Numbered from the stretch's first letter, positions 26,216 to 34,747 are shown. The stretch: DNA of 64,000 nucleotides from Actinomadura terrae (GCF_022751215.1 NZ_JAICDG010000002.1:1488001-1552000), one strand, 5' to 3'. The notes: generated from the sequence alone by a model not told the origin. Numbers and translations: made by a program.

Positions 26216-26883
26216 CCGACGCGCGGGATCGTGTGGATCAGCGGCGGCTCGACCGCGTCGACCTTGCGGCGCAGGTAGCTGACGTAGGTCTGCACGACCC
26301 CGTCGCTGCCGCCGTGGTCGTGGTTCCACACGTGGTCGAGGATCTGCCGCTTGCTCAGCACCCGGCCCGCGTTGACGACGAGGTAGCGCAGCAGGCGGAA
26401 CTCGGTCGGCGTGAGGTCGAGCGGCGCGTCCCCGCGGCGCACCTCGTAGGCGTCCTCGTCGATGACGAGGTCGGCGAACGCCAGCCGCGCCTCCGCCGGC
26501 CGCGCGCCGCTCGTCCGGCGCAGCACGGTCCGGACGCGGGCGATCAGCTCCTCCAGGCTGAACGGCTTGGTGACGTAGTCGTCGCCGCCCGCGGTCAGCC
26601 CGGCGATCTTGTCCTCGGTGGCGTCCCGCGCGGTGAGGAAGACGACCGGTGCCGCGCGTCCCTCGCGCCGCAGCCGGTGGCACAGGTCCAGGCCCGAGCC
26701 GTCCGGGAGCATGACGTCGAGCACGATCAGGTCCGGACGGAAGCCGGTGACCCGCGCGGCCGTCTCGGCGCACGTCCCGGCGGTCTCGGCGGTGTACCCC
26801 TCGTATCGCAGCGCCGTGGCGACCAGGTCGGCGAGGTAGGGCTCGTCGTCCACGACGAGGACGCGCTCTGCGGGCTGGTTCAT
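26185..26883 (-). CDS. OmpR/PhoB-type response regulator
   Basis: 232 aa. In the receiver domain (about 7-118) the acidic pocket is at D12-D13, the phospho-acceptor is D56 (DLIVLDVMLP) and the conserved lysine is K106 (DDYVTKPFSLEEL). The winged-helix DNA-binding domain covers about 134-230 (LDLTPTEFRLLRYL, VQTYVSYLRRKVD, HTIPRVGYVLR). No kinase gene adjoins it on its own strand. The best partner is the kinase at 22500-23927, with the MMPL gene between them. A shared upstream motif suggests autoregulation and control of the transporter. Confidence 0.93.
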   Translation of the reverse strand: MNQPAERVLVVDDEPYLADLVATALRYEGYTAETAGTCAETAARVTGFRPDLIVLDVMLPDGSGLDLCHRLRREGRAAPVVFLTARDATEDKIAGLTAGGDDYVTKPFSLEELIARVRTVLRRTSGARPAEARLAFADLVIDEDAYEVRRGDAPLDLTPTEFRLLRYLVVNAGRVLSKRQILDHVWNHDHGGSDGVVQTYVSYLRRKVDAVEPPLIHTIPRVGYVLRLPKDG

Positions 26884-26906
26884 GGGGCCAAGTGTGAACC
26901 AGGGAG

Positions 26907-26924
26907 CTTAGAGAACGCAGGGAA
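26907..26924 (-). promoter_or_regulatory. TTCCCTGCGTTCTCTAAG element upstream of the response regulator
   Basis: On the - strand this reads TTCCCTGCGTTCTCTAAG, 23 bp before the regulator start. A looser second copy (TCCCTGGTTCACAC) follows at once, giving a direct-repeat arrangement common for OmpR-family sites. It matches the MMPL upstream site. Confidence 0.55.
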
Positions 26925-26999
26925 CGCCCTGCGGCGGGCCGGCCCGCCCTTGGCCCTCGTTCCGCCCGTGAGGACCAAGGGCGCTGCCGGGCGCGGGGC

Positions 27000-27629
27000 T
27001 CAGTTCCGCCTGGCCTGGCCGATCACGCCGCACGCGAAGCGGCCGCCCGCGTCGCCCGTGGCGAGGGACGCGGTGTCGGGCCCCTTCTTGCCGTCCGCGG
27101 TGGCGTAGCGGTCGGGGATGTTGGCGTGGTTGTCGGGCAGCGCGTGGATGATGATCGCGCTGCCGTCGGCGTCCAGGAGGTGCTTGGCCTGGAAGCGGTC
27201 GGTGACGGTCTCGCCGGAGCCCTTCCCGCTCTCGTCGATCAGCAGCGTCGGCAGGTCGCCGGAGTGCGAGGGGTGGGTGTGGGCGGGGTCGAGGTTCAGG
27301 TGGCCGCCCGCGGTGAAGAACGGGCTGACCTTGCCGGTGTTGGGGTCGACGGCCTCGGGGTCGCACTTGCCGGTCGTGTGGACGTGGAAGCCGTGGAAGC
27401 CGGGCGGCAGGTTCCACGCCCGGACGGTCAGCTTCTCGTGGGTCGGGCCCTGGTCGGCGACGGTGAGCGCGCCGACGACGTTGCCCTTGACGTCGCGGAT
27501 CTGGGCGGTGAGGGCGCGGTGTCCGCCGTCGGTGGCGGCGTTGACGGCGGCGGAGACCGCGACCGTCCCCGCCAGCCCGCCGACCGTGGCCAGCACCGTG
27601 AGATGGGCGACCGAAAGGATCTTCTTCAT
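27000..27629 (-). CDS. sodC: Secreted Cu/Zn superoxide dismutase
   Basis: 209 aa from ATG 27629. A signal peptide covers about residues 1-31 (MKKILSVAHLTVLATVGGL...). The Cu/Zn-binding framework is visible: FHGFHVHTTGKCDP, GGHLNLDPAHTHPSHSGDLP, IIIHALPDNHANIP and GDAGGRFACGVIG, supplying the His/Asp ligands, with two Cys that may form the structural disulfide. It would detoxify superoxide outside the membrane. It is divergent from the DoxX-like gene. Fold and metal ligands are clear; in vivo activity is inferred. Confidence 0.9.
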   Translation of the reverse strand: MKKILSVAHLTVLATVGGLAGTVAVSAAVNAATDGGHRALTAQIRDVKGNVVGALTVADQGPTHEKLTVRAWNLPPGFHGFHVHTTGKCDPEAVDPNTGKVSPFFTAGGHLNLDPAHTHPSHSGDLPTLLIDESGKGSGETVTDRFQAKHLLDADGSAIIIHALPDNHANIPDRYATADGKKGPDTASLATGDAGGRFACGVIGQARRN

Positions 27630-27801
27630 GTCCGTCCCTTTCCGGATGGGCGGGCAACTGCGGCAAGGCGCCCGCCGGGGCCCTTGGTAGCGCGGCAGGC
27701 CCTGTGGCGCAAGGGTTCCGGCGATTCGGGCAGGCAAGGAACAGCGGTTGGCAGCGAGGGTCAGAACGCAGGTGAAGGGGTCTGGTCTTATCCACAAATT
27801 A

Positions 27802-27818
27802 ATAGGAAACTTACCTAT
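27802..27818. promoter_or_regulatory. ATAGG-N7-CCTAT operator-like palindrome
   Basis: ATAGGAAACTTACCTAT lies in a conspicuously AT-rich patch (27785-27820) in the 231-bp region between the divergent sodC and DoxX-like genes, 42 bp before the DoxX start. The shape fits a dimeric helix-turn-helix operator. The regulator is unknown. Confidence 0.5.
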
Positions 27819-27860
27819 CGGATCGGCCCCACCCCTGTCCCCGCCAAACGGGAGCCAACG

Positions 27861-28382
27861 ATGTCCGTCAGGACCCACCCCACGTCCCACGCCCCCCGCA
27901 CAGCCTCCCATTCCCGCCCGTACGTCCTCGCCGTAGGACGGTTGTTCCTGGCCTGGATCTTCCTCTGGGCCTTCCTCGACAAGACCTTCGGCTTCGGCAA
28001 GCCGACCAAGTCCGGCTGGCTGGACGGGACCTCCCCGTCCAAGGGCTTCCTCAGCCACACCGAAGGCCCGTTCAAGGGCATGTTCCACTCCATGGCAGGT
28101 CAGACCTGGGTCGACGCGGCCTTCGTGTTCGGCCTCGGCGGTCTCGGGATCGCGCTGACCCTCGGCATCTGCCTGCGCATCGCCGCGGCGGGTGGAACGC
28201 TCCTGCTGCTCAACCTGTGGGCCGCCTCGCTGTGGCCCGAGGCCAACCCGTTCATGGACGAGCACTGGATCTACGCGGCCCTGCTCATCGCGGCCGCGGC
28301 GGCCAACGCCGGTGACGTCCTCGGCCTCGGGGGCCCCTGGTCCCGGACGGCCCTCGTCCGCCGTTACCCGTTCCTGCGCTGA
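27861..28382 (+). CDS. DoxX-like integral membrane protein
   Basis: 173 aa from ATG 27861, with GGGAG at 27850-27854. Four hydrophobic segments are apparent: VLAVGRLFLAWIFLWAFLD, AAFVFGLGGLGIALTLGICL, IAAAGGTLLLLNLWAASLW and WIYAALLIAAAAANAGDVLG. Together with R(L/I)FLAWIFLWAFLDK and the central SKGFL region this fits DoxX/SURF4-type quinone-linked or thiosulfate-associated proteins. Location beside sodC hints at redox or oxidative-stress physiology; the biochemical role is not established. Confidence 0.82.
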   Translation: MSVRTHPTSHAPRTASHSRPYVLAVGRLFLAWIFLWAFLDKTFGFGKPTKSGWLDGTSPSKGFLSHTEGPFKGMFHSMAGQTWVDAAFVFGLGGLGIALTLGICLRIAAAGGTLLLLNLWAASLWPEANPFMDEHWIYAALLIAAAAANAGDVLGLGGPWSRTALVRRYPFLR

Positions 28383-28419
28383 GGCCGCCTCCCCGCGCTG
28401 ATTTTCAGCGTTGAGCCAA

Positions 28420-28473
28420 CCTCACGGCGGGCCGTCGTAATGGCCGGTCCGAAAAAGGCGACCCGCCGTGAGG
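28420..28473. terminator. Bidirectional hairpin between convergent genes
   Basis: CCTCACGGCGGG (28420-28431) and CCCGCCGTGAGG (28462-28473) pair perfectly over 12 bp around a 30-nt loop. The 134-bp gap separates the convergent DoxX-like and nitronate-monooxygenase-like genes, where a two-way terminator is expected. A small CGCTGA-TTT-TCAGCG hairpin lies just before it. Confidence 0.6.
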
Positions 28474-28516
28474 GGACAGCGACAGATGGACCCGCACGTA
28501 AGTGCGGTGTCGCCCG

Positions 28517-29479
28517 TTAGGAAGGGTCCACCGGAGGGAGACGGTCGAGGGTGGCCGCGTACTCGGCCACCAGCTCCCCGACGATCTCCGCCGCCGGAAG
28601 GATCTCGGTGACGAGGCCCGCCGACTGCCCGGCCTCGACCTTGCCCCGCGCGACGTCGCCCTCGAACGCCGCCATCCGCAGCGTGGACGCGGCGAACACG
28701 GCGCGCCGCAGGTCCAGCTCCGCGCCGGTGCGCTCCAGCTCGCCCATCCGGTCGGCGAACTCGTTGGCCAGCAGCCGGATCATCCCGATCTGGTGGCCGA
28801 CCGTCCGGGTGTCGCCGACGCCCGCCGCGAGCACGGCCTCCTTGTAGGCGGGATGCAGGTTCGACTCGACGCTCGCGAGGAAGCGGGTGCCGAACTGCGC
28901 GCCGTCCGCGCCGAGCGACAGCGCCGCCGCGAGGCCCGCGCCGTCGGCGAAGCCGCCCGAGGCGACGATCGGGACGCCGGGCGCTGACTTCACCACCGAC
29001 CGCACCATGACCAGCGTCGACACCAGCGCGGCGGGCGGATGGCCGCCCGCCTCCGCGCCGACGACGACGAGCCCGTCCACCCCGGCGCCCACGGCCTTGG
29101 CGGCGTGCTCCTCGCCCGCGACGACGTGCAGGCAGGTCGTCCCGAGGTCCTTGAACCGCGGCAGGTAGCGCTTCGGGCCGCCCTGCGAGGCGATCAGGAC
29201 CGGCACCCGCCGCTCGCACAGCAGGTCGATGACCTCCTCCACGCCCTTGCGGTACAGCGGCAGGTTCACCGCGTACGGGCGGTCGGTGCCCGCCTCGACC
29301 TCGTCGATCGCGCGCTCCAGGTCGGGCAGCCGCATCGGCCCGGCGGCGATCACGCCGAGCCCGCCCGCGCGCGAGACCGCGAGCGGCAGCGCCGAGCCCG
29401 ACGAGGCCCACGACATCCCGGCCTGGACGATCGGCAGCTCGGTCCCGAGGAGCCGGGTGAGCGGCGTGTCGATCCTCAC
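28517..29479 (-). CDS. Nitronate monooxygenase / FabK-like flavoprotein
   Basis: 320 aa from GTG 29479, overlapping the upstream stop by 4 bp. The TIM-barrel FMN family signature is present: PIVQAGMSWASSGSALPLAVS, GGLGVIAAG, VVVGAEAGGHPP, IVASGGFADGAGLAAALSLGADGAQFGTRFLAS. Relatives are 2-nitropropane dioxygenases and enoyl reductases (FabK). It is the last gene of an acyl-CoA operon, so a role as an enoyl-thioester oxidoreductase is as plausible as nitronate oxidation. Confidence 0.88.
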   Translation of the reverse strand: MRIDTPLTRLLGTELPIVQAGMSWASSGSALPLAVSRAGGLGVIAAGPMRLPDLERAIDEVEAGTDRPYAVNLPLYRKGVEEVIDLLCERRVPVLIASQGGPKRYLPRFKDLGTTCLHVVAGEEHAAKAVGAGVDGLVVVGAEAGGHPPAALVSTLVMVRSVVKSAPGVPIVASGGFADGAGLAAALSLGADGAQFGTRFLASVESNLHPAYKEAVLAAGVGDTRTVGHQIGMIRLLANEFADRMGELERTGAELDLRRAVFAASTLRMAAFEGDVARGKVEAGQSAGLVTEILPAAEIVGELVAEYAATLDRLPPVDPS

Positions 29480-31080
29480 CCGTCCTCCAGCAGTCTCCGC
29501 GCGTGCTCGGCGAGGTGCCGCTTCTGCACCTTCGAGCTGGCCGTCATGCCGAACTCCTCGAAGCCCGCGACGACCCGCAGGTGGCGGGGCGCCTTGAACC
29601 CGGCGAGCCGCTCGCGCGCCCAGCCGAGGATCTCCTCCGGCTCGGCCTCGCGGCCCTCGGTCAGCACGACGAACGCGAACGGCACCTCGATCAGCCGCGC
29701 GTCGGGCACGCCGACCACCGCCGCCTGCTTGATCTTCGGATGGCGGTGCAGGCAGTCCTCGACCTCGGTCGGGGAGACGTTCTCGCCGCCGACGCGGATC
29801 AGGTCCTTCGCGCGGCCGACGAACTCCAGCCGCCCGTCGGGGCCGAGCCGGCCGAGGTCGCCGGTGGACAGCCAGCCGCCGGGGGAGAGGGCGGCGGCGG
29901 TCTCGTCCGGCATCTCGAAGTAGCCCTGCATGACGTTCCATCCGCGCACGAGGATCTCGCCGACCTCGCCGGTCGGCACCTCGCGCCCGGTCTCGGGGTC
30001 GCGCAGCCGCACCTCGACGCCGGGCTCGGGCAGCATCCGCCCGGACGCCCGCACGTCCTCGGGCTCCCACCAGGCCGACTGCGCCACGTTCGGCGACGCC
30101 TCCGACAGCCCGTACCCGACGACGCACTCGGTCGCGCCCAGCTCGTCGATGATCCGCCGGACGATCCCGGGCGACGCCGCCGCCCACGCGCCGCGCAGGC
30201 TCAGCTTCCGTCCCGGCCGGTCGGGGTGGTCCAGCAGCATCAGCGCGATCGTGTCGTTGCCGGAGAAGTGGGTGCAGCGCTCGGCCTCCATCAGCCGCAG
30301 CGCCTCACCGGCCTCGAACCGGTCCATGGTCACGAGCGTCGTGACGTGCTGGAGGCACGCCAGCACCGACAACGTGCTGCCCGCCGCATGGAAGAACGGC
30401 CGCGCGCTGTGGAACCGGTCGCCCGCGCGCAGCCCGAGCCGCGCGCCGGAGAAGAACGCGTCCGCGCACATGTTGCGGTGCGTCAGCAAAACGCCTTTCG
30501 GATAGGACGTCGTGCCGGAGGTGTACTGGATCAGCAGCACGTCGCCCGGCGCCGAGCACGGCTCGACGGGCGGCGCGTCCACGGCGAGGAACTCCTCCCA
30601 CGACCGCGCGGCGGACGGCACGTCCGCTCCGAGCACGACCACATCCTTCAGGTCGGGCAGCGCCGGGTCGGGCAGGGCCTTGTCGATGCCGGGGCAGATC
30701 TGCCGCAGCATCGCGCAGAACTCGCTGCTGAGGAACCGGTCGGCGGTGAACAGCAGCTTCGCGCGGGACTGCCGCAGCACGTAGGCGATCTCGTCGGCGC
30801 GCAGCCGCGTGTTGACCGGTACCGTCACCGCGCCGAGCGAGCCGATCGCGACGAACAGCGACACCCAGCGTGGACCGTTCCCGAGGCAGACCGCCACATG
30901 GTCGCCCCGGCCGACACCGGCGGCGGCCAGCGCCGCGCGGACGGCCGTGACCTCCGCGTCCAGCTCCGCGTAGGTGATGGTCCCCTGCGCGGAGACGATC
31001 GCCTGGACGTCCGCGCCCACGGCCGCCGCGCGGCGCAGCGCCGCGTCGGCGGTCAGCGGACAGATCGCCTCCAGGTTCAC
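29476..31080 (-). CDS. AMP-dependent acyl-CoA synthetase/ligase
   Basis: 534 aa, normal for class I adenylate-forming enzymes. The AMP-binding loop YTSGTTSYPKG is at 186-196. YGLSEASPNVAQS, GWLSTGDLGRLGPDGRLEFVGRAKD and NVSPTEVEDCLHRHP are the A5, A7 and A8-A9 motifs. The C-terminal acylation lysine is in MTASSKVQKRH. It activates a carboxylate to its CoA thioester. A 4-bp overlap with the upstream crotonase gene shows operon organisation. The substrate cannot be told; the neighbouring CoA-transferase suggests two alternative activation routes. Confidence 0.92.
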   Translation of the reverse strand: MNLEAICPLTADAALRRAAAVGADVQAIVSAQGTITYAELDAEVTAVRAALAAAGVGRGDHVAVCLGNGPRWVSLFVAIGSLGAVTVPVNTRLRADEIAYVLRQSRAKLLFTADRFLSSEFCAMLRQICPGIDKALPDPALPDLKDVVVLGADVPSAARSWEEFLAVDAPPVEPCSAPGDVLLIQYTSGTTSYPKGVLLTHRNMCADAFFSGARLGLRAGDRFHSARPFFHAAGSTLSVLACLQHVTTLVTMDRFEAGEALRLMEAERCTHFSGNDTIALMLLDHPDRPGRKLSLRGAWAAASPGIVRRIIDELGATECVVGYGLSEASPNVAQSAWWEPEDVRASGRMLPEPGVEVRLRDPETGREVPTGEVGEILVRGWNVMQGYFEMPDETAAALSPGGWLSTGDLGRLGPDGRLEFVGRAKDLIRVGGENVSPTEVEDCLHRHPKIKQAAVVGVPDARLIEVPFAFVVLTEGREAEPEEILGWARERLAGFKAPRHLRVVAGFEEFGMTASSKVQKRHLAEHARRLLEDG

Positions 31081-31880
31081 CGGCCCTCCTCCTTCACAGT
31101 CTGCTCCCCCGACGCCGGACGGATAGACCCCTCAAAGGCGCTGACGCCGTTGCGCCAGGCGCCGTCGGCCAGGCAGCGCTCGATCGCGGCCATCTCGATC
31201 CTGATGCCGTTGGCGAGGTCGGTCTCGGCGCCGAGGTCGATCGCCTGCTTGGTGAGCGCGATCGCGAGCGGCGGCGCGTCCGCGATCGTGCGGGCGAGCC
31301 GCTCCCCGGCCTCGGCCAGCTCCGCCGCCGGGACGAGCCGCGCGACCAGCCCCACGGCGGCGGCCTCCTCGGCGCCCATCGTGCGGGAGGTGAACAGCAG
31401 CTCCTTCGCGCGGCGCTTGCCGATCACCCGCTGGAGCCGCTGCGTCGCGCCGACCGTGCCCCAGTGCGGTTCGGGGAACCGGAACGTGGCGTCGTCGGAG
31501 GCGACCACGAAGTCGCAGGACATGGCGATCTCCCCGCCCGACCCGACGACCGGGCCCTGCACGAGCGCGACCACGGGCTTGGAGCAGCGCTCGATCGCCT
31601 CGTAGGCGGCGAAGGACGCGAGCCGCCGCGAGCGCACCCACGCCTCGTCCCGGCCCTTGCGCTCGCGCAGGTCGGCGCCCGCGCAGAACGCGGGGCCGTT
31701 CGCGCGCAGCAGCACCGCGCGGACGCCGGGGTCGGCGTCCAGCTCGGCGAACGTCTCGCGCAGCCGGTGGCACATCGGGAGGTTCAGCGCGTTGCGCGCG
31801 GCCGGCCGGTTCAGCACGGCGTGCGCCACGCCGTCCTCCCGGCGCACCAGCACGGGATCGTCGTCGCTCTCAACGGCCAT
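31077..31880 (-). CDS. Enoyl-CoA hydratase/isomerase (crotonase), both catalytic Glu kept
   Basis: 267 aa from ATG 31880. The oxyanion-hole FCAGADLRERKG is at 65-76. GSGGEIAMSCD holds E117 and FRFPEPHWG holds E137; their 20-residue spacing matches the Glu144/Glu164 pair of rat enoyl-CoA hydratase, so true hydratase activity is plausible. It sits between the acyl-CoA ligase and the CoA-transferase in the same operon. Confidence 0.9.
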   Translation of the reverse strand: MAVESDDDPVLVRREDGVAHAVLNRPAARNALNLPMCHRLRETFAELDADPGVRAVLLRANGPAFCAGADLRERKGRDEAWVRSRRLASFAAYEAIERCSKPVVALVQGPVVGSGGEIAMSCDFVVASDDATFRFPEPHWGTVGATQRLQRVIGKRRAKELLFTSRTMGAEEAAAVGLVARLVPAAELAEAGERLARTIADAPPLAIALTKQAIDLGAETDLANGIRIEMAAIERCLADGAWRNGVSAFEGSIRPASGEQTVKEEGR

Positions 31881-31882
31881 GC

Positions 31883-33070
31883 TCAAATCGTCCCTTCGTC
31901 GCGAAGCCGGGAGATCTCCGCCTCGCCCAGCCCGAGCAGCTCGCCGAGCACGGCGGCGGTGTCGGAGCCGAGCAGCGGCGGCGCGGCGGGCTCCGGATCG
32001 TCGTAGCCGTCGATGCGCAACGGGGTGCGCAGCGCCGGAAAGCGGCCCTCGACGGGGTGCTCGAAGTGCCGCACCATGCCGCGTTCCACCGTGTGGGGGT
32101 CGGCGAGCGCCTCCCGCACCGAGTTCACCTCGCCCGCGGGCACGCCCGCCGCGCGCAGTGCCGCCGCCAGCTCGTCGCGCTGCCATCCGGCGAACGCCTC
32201 GGTGAGGGCGGCCGTGACGTGAGCGCGCCGGGCGACGCGTCCGGCGTTGGTGGCGAGGTCGGGGTCGGCGGCCAGCTCGTCCAGGCCGAGGACCTTGCAC
32301 AGCGGGCGCCAGTGGTGGTCGCTGCCGCTGATGTGCAGCCACCGGCCGTCCGCGCACTCGAACGCGGCGGACGGCACGCGCCCCGGATGCCCGGTGCCGG
32401 TGCGCACCGGGTCCTCGTCCAGCGCGAACAGCCGCGCGGCGGCCACCGCGAGCAGGCTGACCTGCACGTCCATCATCGCGAGGTCGGCATGCCCGCCGCG
32501 CCCGGACGCGTCGCGCCCGGCCAGCCCGGCCAGCGCGGCGATCACGATCCACAGCCCCGAGGTGAGGTCGGCGATCGGCACGCCCGCCTTGGCGGGCGGC
32601 GTGCCCGGGTGCCCGGTCAGCGCCATGACGCCCGACAGCGCCTGGAAGATCGTGTCGTAGCCCTTGCGGTCGGAGTAGGGGCCGCTCTGGCCGAACCCGG
32701 TCCCCGACACATACACCAGGCGCGGGTTCTCCTTCGCCAGCGCCTCGTAGCCGAGCCCGCGCCGCTCCATCGCGCCGGGCAGGAAGTTCTCGACCAGGAC
32801 GTCGGCCTGCCGGGCGAGCCCCCGCGCGATCTCCTGTCCCCGGGGGGTGGACAGGTCGAGCGTGATCGAGCGCTTGCCCCGGTTGAAGGCGAAGAAGTAG
32901 GCGCTCTCCCCGCCGGGCAGCTTCGGCTCGAACAGCCGCGACTCGTCGCCGCCGCCCGGCCGCTCCACCTTGATCACCTCGGCGCCGAGGTCGGCGAGGA
33001 TCTGGGTGGCCATCGGGCCGGCGAGCACCCGGGAGAAGTCCAGTACGCGGATTCCGTCCAGTGGCCTCAC
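31883..33070 (-). CDS. Family III CoA-transferase (CaiB/BaiF)
   Basis: 395 aa. MRPLDGIRVLDFSRVLAGPM is the classical N-terminus, EVIKVERPGGGDESR follows, and the catalytic aspartate is D168 in PIADLTSG. NRGKRSITLDL and ENFLPGAMERRGLGYEAL are also typical. These enzymes move CoA between carboxylates through an aspartyl-CoA thioester. Its start overlaps the next upstream gene by 4 bp. The natural acid is unknown; a branched or hydroxy-dicarboxylate would fit the lyase at the head of the operon. Confidence 0.92.
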   Translation of the reverse strand: MRPLDGIRVLDFSRVLAGPMATQILADLGAEVIKVERPGGGDESRLFEPKLPGGESAYFFAFNRGKRSITLDLSTPRGQEIARGLARQADVLVENFLPGAMERRGLGYEALAKENPRLVYVSGTGFGQSGPYSDRKGYDTIFQALSGVMALTGHPGTPPAKAGVPIADLTSGLWIVIAALAGLAGRDASGRGGHADLAMMDVQVSLLAVAAARLFALDEDPVRTGTGHPGRVPSAAFECADGRWLHISGSDHHWRPLCKVLGLDELAADPDLATNAGRVARRAHVTAALTEAFAGWQRDELAAALRAAGVPAGEVNSVREALADPHTVERGMVRHFEHPVEGRFPALRTPLRIDGYDDPEPAAPPLLGSDTAAVLGELLGLGEAEISRLRDEGTI

Positions 33071-33810
33071 GGGCGGAACCCGCGCATGATCGCGTTCACG
33101 TCCGCGCCGGTGCGCATGGCCTCCTCGAACGGCAGGTCGGCGACCCGGTAGAACAGCGCCTTGGCCGCGATCATCGCGTCGGCGTTGACCTCGGCCCAGC
33201 CGGCGGCGATCTCCAGCGCCGCCTCGACCTCCGCGCCGGGCTCGACGACCCGGTTGGCGATGCCGCGCTCGGCCAGCTCCGCCGCGCTCAGGATGCGGCC
33301 GGTGCTGATCAGCTCGAAGGCGAACTTGCGGCCGAAGTGCCGCTGCAACCCGGTCATCACGACCGCCGGGACCAGCGAGTGCCGCAGCTCGGGGTACCCG
33401 AGCTTGGTGTCGGACGCGGCGACCATCATGTCGCAGCCGATCGCGAGGCCCGCGCCGCCGCCCATCGCGTGCCCCCGCACGGCGGAGATCACCGGCTTGG
33501 TGAGCTGCTGCGGGAGCATCTGACTGCGCATGGTCAGCTCCGCGCGCCGGACGACCGCGGTCTGGTCGTCGGGCGTCAGGTCCTTGAACTCGGTCAGGTC
33601 GGCGCCCGCGCAGAACGCGCGGCCCGTCCCGGTCAGCACGACCGCGCGGACGGCGCCGTCGGCGTCGGCCGCGCGCAGCGCCGCGAGCAGCGCGGCGGTG
33701 AGCTCGGTGTTCAGCGCGTTGAGCTTGGCGGGACGGTTCAGCCGCAGGACCCGGACGGCGCCGTGGTCCTCCGTGACCAGCACGTCGGTCGACGTGTCAC
33801 GCGTGAGCAT
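33067..33810 (-). CDS. Crotonase-family protein lacking one catalytic Glu
   Basis: 247 aa. FCAGADLTEFKDL (67-79) gives the oxyanion hole. At the position of hydratase Glu144 the sequence is GGGAGLAIGCD, with Gly121, while the second acid is kept as E141 (GYPELRHSLVP). Proteins with a single acid in this family are usually isomerases or have other activities, so plain hydratase is doubtful. The start overlaps the end of the lyase gene by 14 bp. Confidence 0.85.
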   Translation of the reverse strand: MLTRDTSTDVLVTEDHGAVRVLRLNRPAKLNALNTELTAALLAALRAADADGAVRAVVLTGTGRAFCAGADLTEFKDLTPDDQTAVVRRAELTMRSQMLPQQLTKPVISAVRGHAMGGGAGLAIGCDMMVAASDTKLGYPELRHSLVPAVVMTGLQRHFGRKFAFELISTGRILSAAELAERGIANRVVEPGAEVEAALEIAAGWAEVNADAMIAAKALFYRVADLPFEEAMRTGADVNAIMRGFRP

Positions 33811-34747
33811 CCTGGAACTCCTTCCGGCAGGCCGGGCCGAACCCGGCGCGGGCGACCATGCTGTAGAGGGACCGGCCGAGCGCCTCCTCGCACATCCGCG
33901 ACGCGGCCATGACCTTGTCGAGGTCGAGGCCGGTGTCCACGCCCTCGGACTCCAGCAGGTTCACGAGGTCCTCGGTGCAGACGTTCCCCGTCATGCCCTG
34001 CCCGTACTGGATGCGGGTGGGGTGGCCGCCCACCCCGCCGAGGGAGCTGTCGAAGTCGCGGCACCCGGCCTCCAGCGCCGCCACGCAGTTGGCGATGCCC
34101 GAGCCCCGGGTGTTGTGGAAGTGCGCCACGACCGGAATGTCGGGACGCGCCGACGACACGCGCTTGAACAGGGATTTCACCGCGCTCGGCGTGGCGAGCC
34201 CGGTGGTGTCGCCGAGCGTGACCATGTCCACGCCGAGGTCGGCGAAGCGCGCCGCGTCATCGGCGACGACGCCGGGGTCGACCTGCCCCTCGAACGGGCA
34301 GCCGAACGCCACCGACACGACCCCGACCAGCTTGAACCGGCCGCCGGCGAGCCGGACCATCTCCGTGATCCGCTCCCACTGCTTTTCCCTGGTGGTGCGC
34401 ATGTTGCGCTCGGTGTGCGACTCGGTCGCCGAGACCAGCAGGCTCAGCTCGTCCGCGCCGTGCCCGGCGTCGAGGTCGGCGAGGGCGCGCTCGACGGCGC
34501 GCGGGTTCGGGCAGGTCGCCTTGTACGACACGCCCGCCGGCCGGGGGAGCCCGGCGAGGACCTCGCTCGCGTCCGAGAACGCCGGGACCCGCCCGGGGTG
34601 GCTGTAGGACGTCGCCTCGGCGCGGCGGAACCCCGCGTCGGCGAACGCGCCGATCAGCGCGATCTTGACGTCCGCCGGGACGTGCGTCTCCTCGTGCTGC
34701 AGGCCGTCACGGGCGAAGCATTCGCAGATCGTGACTCCGTCGGTCAT
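33797..34747 (-). CDS. HMG-CoA lyase-like aldolase (DRE-TIM family) with Cys-to-His change
   Basis: 316 aa from ATG 34747, preceded by GGAGGGG at good spacing; a GTG further upstream gives a 349-aa form. The start motif CECFARDGLQHEE corresponds to E-x-G-x-RDGLQ(N)E, and the metal-binding VAHFHNTRG has H209 and H211. The loop equivalent to GGCPYA reads GGHPTR, placing H242 exactly where human HMG-CoA lyase has catalytic Cys266. It heads the acyl-CoA operon under a MarR-type operator. It should split a 3-hydroxyacyl-CoA, perhaps not HMG-CoA. Confidence 0.85.
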   Translation of the reverse strand: MTDGVTICECFARDGLQHEETHVPADVKIALIGAFADAGFRRAEATSYSHPGRVPAFSDASEVLAGLPRPAGVSYKATCPNPRAVERALADLDAGHGADELSLLVSATESHTERNMRTTREKQWERITEMVRLAGGRFKLVGVVSVAFGCPFEGQVDPGVVADDAARFADLGVDMVTLGDTTGLATPSAVKSLFKRVSSARPDIPVVAHFHNTRGSGIANCVAALEAGCRDFDSSLGGVGGHPTRIQYGQGMTGNVCTEDLVNLLESEGVDTGLDLDKVMAASRMCEEALGRSLYSMVARAGFGPACRKEFQDAHA

